The notes under the pieces are model-generated. The model saw only the letters and a program-made list of their open reading frames with translations, was not told the DNA's origin and did no database searches. 64,000 nt of DNA from Pseudomonadota bacterium (GTDB lineage: Bacteria; Pseudomonadota; Gammaproteobacteria; Acidithiobacillales; Acidithiobacillaceae), in contig JAKARO010000008.1 in assembly GCA_021821885.1 (NCBI GenBank), positions 1 through 64,000 of the forward strand. Reading direction: 5' to 3'. Shown one piece after another: positions 1 to 6,419 of this stretch (positions are counted from its first letter, which is position 1; the number at the start of each line of letters is the position of its first letter). A program made the position numbers and the translations under genes.

Positions 1-2
1 AT

Positions 3-125
3 GAGAAATATTTCGAGAATACTGTCAGCGGATTGCTATCCAGTCTGCGGAAGGATCTGGAATTTGATCTCAAAAAAGTCCAGCAGGTGCTGCCAGGGAA
101 GAAAAAACGTGGGCCGGAGTTATAA
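3..125 (+). CDS. C-terminal end of an unidentified protein
   Basis: An open frame enters from the left edge and gives 40 residues, rich in Lys, Leu and Gln with a basic tail (KKKRGPEL), before a TAA. The composition looks like a genuine protein end rather than random sequence, but the family is not recognisable. It sits directly upstream of transposase debris, so it may itself belong to a mobile element. No start is visible inside the window. Confidence 0.35.
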   Translation, partial: EKYFENTVSGLLSSLRKDLEFDLKKVQQVLPGKKKRGPEL

Positions 126-182
126 TTCAAATTTGCGTTATAAACAGTGATAACATGCCATGTTTCTTGGGGGGGTCATGGC

Positions 183-460
183 ATGGCACGTCCGGCAGGT
201 GGAGTAGAGCATGTGGTGGCGGCACGGGAGTTGTTGCGCAGCGCGAAGACAGCTGAAGAACTGGGGCGGGCACAGGCGGTACTGCTGCCCCTGGATTTGG
301 GGTTGAGCCTGGAGCAGACGGCGCGGGCCATCGGACGCTCCGTGAACGCCACCTGTGCGATGCGCACGCGTTTCGCCAGGGCTGCCGAAGGAGTTATGGC
401 GCCGCCCCGGGCGAAAACCGCGTTGCGCAACCTTCGCTTGCGTGCTCTTTTTGCCACCGC
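183..460 (+). pseudogene. IS630-like transposase N-terminal fragment
   Basis: From the ATG at 183 the translation contains a helix-turn-helix segment (VVAARELLRSAKT, then QAVLLPLDLGLSLEQTARAI) typical of the DNA-binding N-terminus of IS630-family transposases. After about 95 residues (LRNLRLRALFATAEQ) family resemblance stops, and the frame continues to a stop near 677 in unrelated-looking sequence. No DDE catalytic region is present. I call it a truncated relic. The family assignment rests on remembered similarity of the HTH block. Confidence 0.55.
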
Positions 461-652
461 AGAGCAAGACAATGATCATGCAAATGGACGGGGATACTGC
501 TCGGACACGAACTGCACGAACGTGAGCAACAACACCGTTCAGCCAGTCAACGGCGCAAGGCGGGTATCCAGATTGAAAAACATTTGGGCGAATTTGGGTA
601 GCTCAGCTGCTGGACTTCCAATTCATCGACAATCGGCAGATGCGGATCCCGC

Positions 653-687
653 TGATTGTGAACACCGAATCCAGTGATCGTGAACAC
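653..687. repeat. Two 13-bp direct repeats, possible IS21-type end
   Basis: The 13-mer tgattgtgaacac at 653-665 recurs with one mismatch (tgatcgtgaacac) at 675-687, a 22-bp period. Closely spaced repeats of a TGTTCACGATCA-like word are characteristic of the ends of some IS21-family elements. No IstA or IstB gene is intact here, so this would be a leftover terminus. Confidence 0.3.
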
Positions 688-725
688 GTTTGAGACATGA
701 AGTGCTGGAGGTTTGATTTTTACCT

Positions 726-1526
726 CTATTCAGACTTGCCTGCTGAATGCGCAGAGGTTATATAACGCTCTTCCGGTACCTCTGGCAGAGATTCAAATCC
801 AGGCCTAGAAAAAAAATATCCCTGTAACAAATCAATGCCCTGCATCTTTAGCCAGCTGTATTCCCCAAGGGTTTCCACACCTTCTGCCAGGATGCCAATA
901 TTTAGTTCCCGGCAGGTAAGTTGTATACCATGTACAATGGCCTGACGGCGCTCATGGCGGTCAATATCAATAATCAACTCTCTGTCCAGCTTGATATAAT
1001 CGGGCAAGTAGTTCGCCAGCAAATTAAGCCCCGCATAACCAGCACCAAAATCGTCAATGGCCGTTCGAAACCCTAATTTCTGATAATAACCAATGATACG
1101 GCGAAGGTGTTCATGGTCTTGGATTTTCTCACCCTCGGTGACCTCGAAGACGATCTGTCTAATGGGAAACCCGTATTTTTCTGCAGTCCATAGGGTTGTG
1201 CGGATACACTGTTCAGGCTGATAAACGGCATTTGGGAAAAAGTTGATGTTCAGATCACAAGATATCCCCAGCTCTGCTGCAAGTTGTACAGCTTTTATCC
1301 GGCAATTCTGATCGAATCGATAGCGATTGGAATCGTTAAGTTTTTCCAAGATCGAAGACGCAGGCTCACCTTGCGGTCCGCGAACCAGCGCCTCGTAGGC
1401 AACTACCCGACGTTCCCCCACATGAACGATGGGTTGGAATGCAAAGGTAAATTCGAAGCCCAATGGCTCCTCCTCCTTGCAGCGGCTGCAAGAAGGTTGC
1501 AGAGAAAACGTATCTGGGGTGTGCAT
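726..1526 (-). CDS. EAL-domain cyclic-di-GMP phosphodiesterase
   Basis: A 266-residue stand-alone EAL protein expected to hydrolyse c-di-GMP to pGpG in the cytoplasm. The catalytic set is visible: EALVR at 45-49, Asn in LNIN (93-95), Glu128 in FEVTE, the DDFGAG pair at 158-159, Lys179 in YIKLDR, AEGVE (Glu215, Glu218) and Gln235 in LQGYFF. No GGDEF, PAS or membrane segment precedes it. A Cys-containing N-terminus (SCSRCKEEE, residues 12-20) could bind metal or be redox-sensitive; that is speculation. A good AGGAGG lies 10 bases before the ATG. It is transcribed alone, next to mobile debris. Confidence 0.9.
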   Translation of the reverse strand: MHTPDTFSLQPSCSRCKEEEPLGFEFTFAFQPIVHVGERRVVAYEALVRGPQGEPASSILEKLNDSNRYRFDQNCRIKAVQLAAELGISCDLNINFFPNAVYQPEQCIRTTLWTAEKYGFPIRQIVFEVTEGEKIQDHEHLRRIIGYYQKLGFRTAIDDFGAGYAGLNLLANYLPDYIKLDRELIIDIDRHERRQAIVHGIQLTCRELNIGILAEGVETLGEYSWLKMQGIDLLQGYFFSRPGFESLPEVPEERYITSAHSAGKSE

Positions 1527-2124
1527 GGATGGGTAGCCTCCTATCTTTAAAGCACTAAAACTTTAAAGCCATTTCGCTGAGTACATGCTTTTGATTCGTC
1601 GAGCCTGATTTCCAGAGTATGATCTCAAGGCTGTCGACTTGCTCTGGTACGAAACAAAAAACACAAAGATGTTAAGAATTATTGATTCTAAGGAATATTC
1701 TCGGCTGGCATCACGCATCTCCTTTCCTCTGGGACGGTTTAAGTATAATAATTTCCCGACAGAACAGAACGTCAGATTCTGTCGAGAGAACGTCAGGCAC
1801 AGAGAAGGAGGTCTTGGCAGGCAGTCACCCACCCACCAAGTCCGAACTCAATGCCATCGCCGGAGAAGGAGCTGCTGGCGGGGGAGATATGACACCAGCG
1901 AGCGAGACCCCGAGCGGGAATCTTTTTCGGGTCTGACAGTAGATGAAGAATCACAGCAGGAGTGAATGGGGGGCGCTACGCACGCCTGGGGCCGATAACC
2001 GGGATTAGAGAAAATGGCTATAACCTCAACTCCCGGTATGTCAGTAGTTGTTATGTATGTGAAGTGCATATAAGGCCTTGGAGGTAAGCCGGGAAGGGGC
2101 GCGGCTTGGGACTAAACAGGCTTT
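1527..2124. other. Gene-poor stretch between EAL gene and VapBC
   Basis: About 600 bases with no coding frame that looks like a protein. The right flank of the EAL gene (1570-1760) is locally AT-rich and probably holds its promoter. The remainder is G-rich, low in recognisable signals, and may be mobile-element residue. I searched by eye for a c-di-GMP riboswitch upstream of the EAL gene and saw none. Confidence 0.5.
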
Positions 2125-2499
2125 CTACCCGGGTGACTCCGGTGAGTACGCACAGCCAAGTTGGGTAGTCATAGCCATGAGACGTTTGTCGCGGGACCAT
2201 AAATTGGCCTGCACGAGTGCGGCGGAGGCCAGGATACTCGCGTCAATATAGCCTATACCGCGTCCCATCAGACCATGACACTCAATGAAAAACAGGGTTT
2301 CTTCTGGAGAGGTGGCGGTGCATCGGGGTAAGCAGGAGAGCAGATATAAGGTCTGCTGCCGGTTTTTGAAGTTGCCGCAGGCAATTTCTCCGATGATGGA
2401 ATCATGTGTTTGCACCAGGCCATGATCAAGCAGGGTAGAGAGGTGTGTGTCCCCAGAGCGGAAATGGTCGATCCAGACGGAGGTATCGACCAGAATCAA
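2125..2499 (-). CDS. vapC: VapC-type PIN-domain ribonuclease toxin
   Basis: A 124-residue PIN domain, the toxin half of a type II toxin-antitoxin pair. VapC toxins cleave RNA, often tRNA or rRNA, until neutralised by VapB. The four acidic metal ligands of the family are present: Asp5 (VDTSVWID), Glu38 (IIGEIA), Asp86 (YIDASIL) and Asp104 (SRDKRL). The start is a TTG whose bases overlap the vapB stop (TTGA), so translation is coupled to the antitoxin. Length and motif spacing are normal and nothing suggests inactivation. Confidence 0.9.
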   Translation of the reverse strand: MILVDTSVWIDHFRSGDTHLSTLLDHGLVQTHDSIIGEIACGNFKNRQQTLYLLSCLPRCTATSPEETLFFIECHGLMGRGIGYIDASILASAALVQANLWSRDKRLMAMTTQLGCAYSPESPG

Positions 2500-2693
2500 G
2501 CAGCAGGTTCCCGTCTGCGGGGGATGTTCTGCAATTGCGGCTCTGTTCCACCCAGACGAGCGAGGCGACGGGCACTTTCCCGTTCAATCAAAGCACGCAG
2601 GGCCTCTTTTAAGAGGGCGCCACGGTCTTCTACGCCGCAGAGCGTTTTGGCTTGGGCCAAGAGGTCATCATCCAGGTTGATCGTTGTTCGCAT
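2496..2693 (-). CDS. vapB: VapB-type antitoxin
   Basis: A 65-residue antitoxin beginning MRTTINLDDDLL, the ribbon-helix-helix start typical of VapB proteins paired with PIN toxins. The C-terminal half is charged (RALIERESARRLARL) and would wrap the toxin. A longer frame reaches upstream to 2756, but the RHH strand begins at the ATG at 2693, which has an AGG about nine bases upstream. The stop overlaps the toxin start by 4 bases. Such pairs normally autoregulate through VapB binding at their own promoter. Confidence 0.85.
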   Translation of the reverse strand: MRTTINLDDDLLAQAKTLCGVEDRGALLKEALRALIERESARRLARLGGTEPQLQNIPRRREPAA

Positions 2694-2856
2694 TAGCAGG
2701 AACCTCATTATGGCATCATCTGATGTCATTTTAGATGGTTGGTACTGGTTTGTCATTCCGGAGGATGGGTATTTGGCTCATCGGAAACCAATATGTACCA
2801 CCGCTCCTGGCAGGAACTGCTGGGCGAGATAGGCCATTGGGTTTAAGTGCAGGCTG

Positions 2857-2958
2857 TTAATTCAGTCTGTTCGGCGCGTTGCGCACGCGCACAACGCAGC
2901 GCGGGATTTCGTTGGCACGGCGCAATTCCTGGACCTCACGCTCCAGCGCCATGATCCG
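2857..2958 (-). pseudogene. IS3-family OrfA C-terminal fragment
   Basis: The minus-strand translation contains RIMALEREVQELRRANEI, the leucine-zipper-like end of IS3-family OrfA proteins, normally followed by a conserved Lys-Ala-Ser. Here it is followed by unrelated residues and a stop. The fragment lies immediately downstream of the truncated IscB frame in a different reading frame, so it is probably the product of a recombination that removed the rest of iscB. Confidence 0.6.
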
Positions 2959-3233
2959 TCCATACCCGGTATGGGGTGAACCGTTTCGCCCGTGGAGGCG
3001 TTCCCGGTTTCTTTTTCCCGCACCAGCGCGATGCCTGTGATCCTGCTGCCGGGATCCCGTTTCAGCCGTAGCGGCTGCAGGACGGAATCCGCCTGCAGCC
3101 GGTCCACCAGCCGGATCGTGAACGGGACCATGCGATGGACCCGCGCCCGGCCACGTTCCAGCAGCAGCCGCGCCCGTTTCTCCGAACACGGCATCAGCGG
3201 TTGGTGACGCCTGTCCAAAACCAGTACAGCCAT
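2862..3233 (-). pseudogene. iscB: Truncated IscB (OMEGA nuclease), 5' part only
   Basis: The first about 88 residues match the N-terminus of IscB, the RNA-guided nuclease ancestral to Cas9: the PLMP domain (residues 12-16, QPLMP, then KRARLLLERGRARV and PFTIRL) and the RuvC-I segment around residues 54-70 with the catalytic Asp in KRDPGSRITGIAL. Soon after RuvC-I the frame runs into sequence overlapping an IS3 OrfA relic and ends. The bridge helix, RuvC-II, HNH and RuvC-III are missing, so no nuclease can be made. The ATG has a strong AAAGGAG 8 bases upstream. IscB proteins are usually 400-500 residues, so this is about one fifth. Confidence 0.82.
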
Positions 3234-3535
3234 GGATACTGCTCCTTTGCCTTTACGGCATCAGTCCTTACGGACTACTTGTGACTCAGGCTTGCGCCTG
3301 TATCCCCCGGGAGTGTCTGCAACCGGCTCCTGCCATTGCTGGCAGCGAATGGAACCTTCGGGCCTTTACCTTTGCCTGGCAGGATCCCATTCTTCCAGTG
3401 TCCGGGACTGGGGAAGCATCCCGGAGTGGGTCTTAACGACCGGCTGCAAACGTCTGCACGTTACCGCCGTGCGCCCTGGGCAACCCAGCCTGCGTACTGC
3501 CTTGCAGGCTCCGTCCTTCAGGACGGGGTAGTTGA
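3234..3535 (-). ncRNA. Probable omega RNA (HEARO) of the IscB element
   Basis: The 300 bases directly upstream of the iscB start are non-coding and rich in hairpins, the position and size of HEARO/omega RNAs that guide IscB. The 5' edge (3526-3535, minus-strand tcaactaccc) is followed by a perfect 6-bp stem, CCGTCC/GGACGG, with a TGAA loop on the minus strand (3511-3526). Near the gene are AGTCC/GGACT (3263-3276) and a GCC/GGC hairpin (3249-3259) just before the ribosome-binding site. Identification rests on location, boundary motif and stems; no covariance search was possible. Confidence 0.6.
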
Positions 3536-3660
3536 CGCTGATGATGCGGCGAGCCTCGCCGCGCGGCGTCCAGACCATGACCACCATCCTGTCGTCCAGA
3601 CAGTAATGAATCGCGGCTCACCATAATCAAAACGGACATCTTCTGCAGTCGCATCCGGCA
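3536..3660 (-). pseudogene. brnT: BrnT toxin remnant interrupted by the IscB element
   Basis: Two minus-strand fragments resemble BrnT: DVRFDYGEPRFI (about 3609-3644) and, in another frame, HYCLDDRMVVMVWTPRGE followed by ARRIIS (3536-3608). BrnT is a type II ribonuclease toxin whose C-terminus normally reads RRIIS(M/A)RKA. Here the sequence changes exactly after RRIISV into the IscB element boundary. The frame change between the two pieces implies a small deletion. No BrnA antitoxin is seen. Confidence 0.5.
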
Positions 3661-3664
3661 GTTC

Positions 3665-4237
3665 TCAGGACATGTCCGCCATGCCGGTAATCATCGCGGC
3701 GATTTCGATGAGCTTTTTGCCCTGGTTCATGGCCACCCGCCGTAACCGCCGATAGGCTTCTTCCTCGTCGATCTGGAAATCACGCATCAGGATGCCTTTC
3801 GCTTTTTCAATGATCTTGCGTTCGCTCAGCGCCGCGCGGGTATCGGTGAGTTCCTGCCGCAGCTGGCGGTATTCGGCATAGCGCAGGGCCGCGACTTTCA
3901 GGATCGGAGCAATGTCGCGGGCAGCAATGCCGTGCGCCACATAGGCCGCAACTCCTGCGCGGATCGCCCGGCGCATGGTTTCTTCATCCTCTGGTGCGCC
4001 AAGCACCACCACCGGCAGTTCCAGGGTTTCACTCAGGAAGACGATGTGTTCCAGGACATCGCGCTCAGGAGAGCCGGCATCGGCGATAATGACTTCTGGC
4101 TGGCACTCCTCGATCCGCTGCCAGGACAGCGTCTTCCACGACAGCACCATGGCGATGCTGTGTCCCTCCTCACTGAGGGCGTTGCGCAAAATGGCCGCCC
4201 GTGCAGGATCGTCATCGATGAGGACGATACGGTACAT
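3665..4237 (-). CDS. nasT: NasT, ANTAR-domain antitermination response regulator
   Basis: 190 residues with a receiver-like N-terminus (MYRIVLIDDDPARAAIL) and a C-terminal ANTAR RNA-binding domain (about 128-186, from ALSERKIIEKAKGILMRDF to KKLIEIAAMI). In the NasS-NasT system, NasT released from NasS in the presence of nitrate or nitrite binds paired hairpins in nascent leaders and prevents termination. It is the last gene of the nirB operon, 4 bases after cbiX, so it probably amplifies its own synthesis. Its partner NasS is encoded separately at 15201-16364. A longer upstream frame exists, but the family start MYRI at 4237 is preferred. Confidence 0.9.
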   Translation of the reverse strand: MYRIVLIDDDPARAAILRNALSEEGHSIAMVLSWKTLSWQRIEECQPEVIIADAGSPERDVLEHIVFLSETLELPVVVLGAPEDEETMRRAIRAGVAAYVAHGIAARDIAPILKVAALRYAEYRQLRQELTDTRAALSERKIIEKAKGILMRDFQIDEEEAYRRLRRVAMNQGKKLIEIAAMITGMADMS

Positions 4238-4241
4238 GCGG

Positions 4242-4601
4242 TCAGGACAGGAAGCGGACGACGGCAGCGCGCACGGGTCCAGACTCTCCCGCCGGCAGAT
4301 CCACAGTGATGGAGCAGTCCGGGAGTTCCTGCAGCAGGCTGTCGACAGTTTCCGGCAAATCCTTTCGCAAATGGCGGCCTCTACTCCAGAACAGGGGCGA
4401 AATGCGGAAGCTCCGCGCACCCCGGGCGTAGGCGTCGCGCACAGCCTCCGCCAAAGCAGGAGCCCAAAGCTCCAGGTAGCACAGTATTACCACACGCCCA
4501 GGATCGGCCTTTTGCAGGTCGCTGGCAATCTGCTCAAAAGGCTCGCGCCATTCTGGATCGCGTGATCCGTGTGCGAGCAGGAGATGGACTGGGGCCTTCA
4601 T
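4242..4601 (-). CDS. cbiX: Short CbiX/SirB-type sirohydrochlorin chelatase
   Basis: 119 residues, a single-domain CbiX-like protein. Such chelatases insert Fe2+ or Co2+ into sirohydrochlorin. Visible landmarks are LLAHGSRDP with His11 near the N-terminus and the second metal-binding histidine in SPLFWSRGRHLRKDLP. The length corresponds to the short form found in archaea and some bacteria, not the two-repeat enzyme. The ATG overlaps the cobA stop by 4 bases. Its place behind nirB and cobA argues for siroheme iron insertion. No oxidase/ferrochelatase CysG N-domain gene is seen here, so the precorrin-2 oxidation step must come from elsewhere. Confidence 0.8.
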   Translation of the reverse strand: MKAPVHLLLAHGSRDPEWREPFEQIASDLQKADPGRVVILCYLELWAPALAEAVRDAYARGARSFRISPLFWSRGRHLRKDLPETVDSLLQELPDCSITVDLPAGESGPVRAAVVRFLS

Positions 4602-5389
4602 TGCTGGCAGCCTTGCCAGGCCTGGTTCTGCTGCCGTTCCCTGGGCAGCCACGCCAGAACCCCGGCAAGATCCACCACCGAACCGATGATCAGGACCGCG
4701 GGGCTGCCAATTCCGGCTCCCTGGATGGCGGCGGGCAGTTCCGCCAGCGTGGCCTGTACCTGCCGCTGGGCCAGGGTTGCCCACTGTACCGCCATGGCGG
4801 GAACGTCGGGAGACATGCCACCGGCGAGCAGGCCGGAACAGATCTTTGCGACCTGCGCAATGCCCATATAAATAACCAGTGTATCTGCTGCATCGGCATA
4901 CCGGGACCAGTCCGTGGCAAGGCTGCCGCGCGCTTCGTGACCTGTGCAGAAAAGCACGGAACGGCTGCGCTGGCGGTGTGTGAGGGGAACCCCCGCGTAC
5001 GCGGCGGCGGCCATGCCGCTGCTGATGCCAGGAACAATCTCATAATCGATGCCGGCCGCACGGAGTGCCAGACACTCCTCGCCACCACGCCCAAAGACCA
5101 GCGGATCGCCGCCTTTCAGGCGCACTACCCGCAGTCCCTGTCGCGCCGCGCGAACCAGGAGCCCGTGAATGCGCAACTGGGAAGTGGATTTCTGCCCACC
5201 CCGCTTGCCAACGTCGACCTGCCGGCAGGCCGGCGATGCCAGGGAGAGGATTTCCGGGTTGGCAAGCGCATCGTAGAAAACAATTTCGGCCTCTGCCAGC
5301 CGCCGGGCGGCGCGCAGGGTCAAAAGATCGGGATCGCCAGGGCCGGCGCCAACAATAGAGACAAAGGGGCGTGCAGGGAGGATCGTCAT
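4598..5389 (-). CDS. cobA: Uroporphyrinogen-III C-methyltransferase
   Basis: 263 residues. It transfers two methyl groups from S-adenosylmethionine to uroporphyrinogen III to make precorrin-2, the entry to siroheme. The SUMT signatures are clear: SIVGAGPGDPDLLTLRA near residue 12 and VVRLKGGDPLVFGRGGEE near residue 90. The enzyme is the single-function form without the CysG oxidase/ferrochelatase part. It lies between ybiB (13-base gap) and cbiX (4-base overlap) in the nitrate operon, supplying the cofactor of NirB. Confidence 0.92.
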   Translation of the reverse strand: MTILPARPFVSIVGAGPGDPDLLTLRAARRLAEAEIVFYDALANPEILSLASPACRQVDVGKRGGQKSTSQLRIHGLLVRAARQGLRVVRLKGGDPLVFGRGGEECLALRAAGIDYEIVPGISSGMAAAAYAGVPLTHRQRSRSVLFCTGHEARGSLATDWSRYADAADTLVIYMGIAQVAKICSGLLAGGMSPDVPAMAVQWATLAQRQVQATLAELPAAIQGAGIGSPAVLIIGSVVDLAGVLAWLPRERQQNQAWQGCQQ

Positions 5390-5402
5390 GGTGGAGTTCC
5401 GG

Positions 5403-6419
5403 TCAGGCGGCAATGCAGGAAAAGGAGGCATGCAGCAGAGCGTCTGCGGCACCAAGGTCTGGACAGCGGCCGCTGAGCACGAGCAGCGTCGCCGCCTGCC
5501 CGGCAATCGCTCCGGGTAGGGGACGGTGACCGCCCAGGACCGCCAGAACAAAATCACGGCAGTCTTCTGCGGTGCTGGCGGGCAGATCGGGGGTGTGCAG
5601 CAGGGGATGCGGATCTTTTTCCAGGAAAACCCAGGCATGGCCATCCTGGCACACACGCAGTTCCGGCCGTCTTTTCGGATTGGCGAATGCCTCCCCTTCT
5701 GTGGCGCGCAGACAGAGGGCTGTGATCCCCGCGCGTACGAAAAAATCTTCCAGGCGCTGCAGATAGGGGGGGTGGGTGACCGCCGCGCAGACGATGGGCT
5801 CGCCGGGGGCGAAGGGATGCAGGATTTTCAGGAGCGTGTGAACGCTGGAGCGGATCCCCATTTCTTCCCGCAACGCCAGAATTTTTGCCAGGCCCGGCTG
5901 CCAGGCAGAAAGCGGGAGATACGCCAGGCCCTGCAGATGCAGCAGCAGGTCCGCGTCCTGCAGTGTACTGGCCTGCGCAAGGCCCAGCTGGTCCAGGACC
6001 TGCACGGTATGCACCCGGCCTTTGGGAGGGTGGTCCTGCGTAGGGACGGCAGGAAGAGAACCGGTATCCGGGCCATGAATCAGAACGGGTACGCCGCAGC
6101 GGGTGAGCACAAGGGCAAGCAGGGGCAGGAGATTGGCCTGTCGCCGCGTGCCATTGTAACTTGCAAAGACGACCGGACGAAGGTGATGCGTTCGCGGCAG
6201 GGTGGGCATCCGGTGGCGAATGGCCTCGTGAAAACCCTGCAGCTCACCCGCACTCTCGCCCTTGATGCGGTAGGCTACCCAGAAGGCTCCGGCAAGCAGG
6301 TCCGGCAGCTCACCATCAAGCCAGGCGCCGAAAAGTTCCCGTGCCTCGTTCTGGTCCAGATCTTCGGCATGCTCCCGTCCGCGGGCCACCCGGCCGAGAT
6401 GGTTTGTCCACGTTTTCAT
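5403..6419 (-). CDS. ybiB: YbiB-like anthranilate phosphoribosyltransferase homolog
   Basis: 338 residues of the glycosyltransferase family 3 fold related to TrpD; the best fit is the YbiB/TrpD2 group, which binds nucleic acid in E. coli rather than making tryptophan. Visible landmarks are the helical N-terminus (LFGAWLDGELPDLLAGAFWVA), RPVVFASYNGTRRQANLLPLL and the region GVPVLIHGPDT. The ATG overlaps the nasA stop by 4 bases, so it is translationally coupled inside the nitrate operon. A role there is not established; conserved linkage would suggest help for the large molybdoenzyme or regulation. Confidence 0.75.
   Translation of the reverse strand: MKTWTNHLGRVARGREHAEDLDQNEARELFGAWLDGELPDLLAGAFWVAYRIKGESAGELQGFHEAIRHRMPTLPRTHHLRPVVFASYNGTRRQANLLPLLALVLTRCGVPVLIHGPDTGSLPAVPTQDHPPKGRVHTVQVLDQLGLAQASTLQDADLLLHLQGLAYLPLSAWQPGLAKILALREEMGIRSSVHTLLKILHPFAPGEPIVCAAVTHPPYLQRLEDFFVRAGITALCLRATEGEAFANPKRRPELRVCQDGHAWVFLEKDPHPLLHTPDLPASTAEDCRDFVLAVLGGHRPLPGAIAGQAATLLVLSGRCPDLGAADALLHASFSCIAA

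Noticed and set aside
590-670. tRNA-like start (gtagctcagctgctggac)
   Set aside because: The D-arm-like word is there, but no acceptor stem, anticodon arm or T-arm follows.
460-677. Extension of the IS630-like frame to a 176-residue protein
   Set aside because: After about residue 100 the sequence has no transposase character and includes repeat-like DNA; I treat only the N-terminal part as meaningful.
1563-1832. An 89-codon minus-strand frame upstream of the EAL gene
   Set aside because: No ribosome-binding site, no recognisable fold, and it lies across the AT-rich presumed promoter.
1780-1860. Possible c-di-GMP riboswitch before the EAL gene
   Set aside because: G-rich segments are present but none of the conserved GEMM core sequence was found, and the strand is wrong for the EAL gene.
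2862-3233. Functional Cas9-like or IscB nuclease
   Set aside because: RuvC-II, HNH and RuvC-III are absent; no CRISPR repeats occur anywhere in the window.
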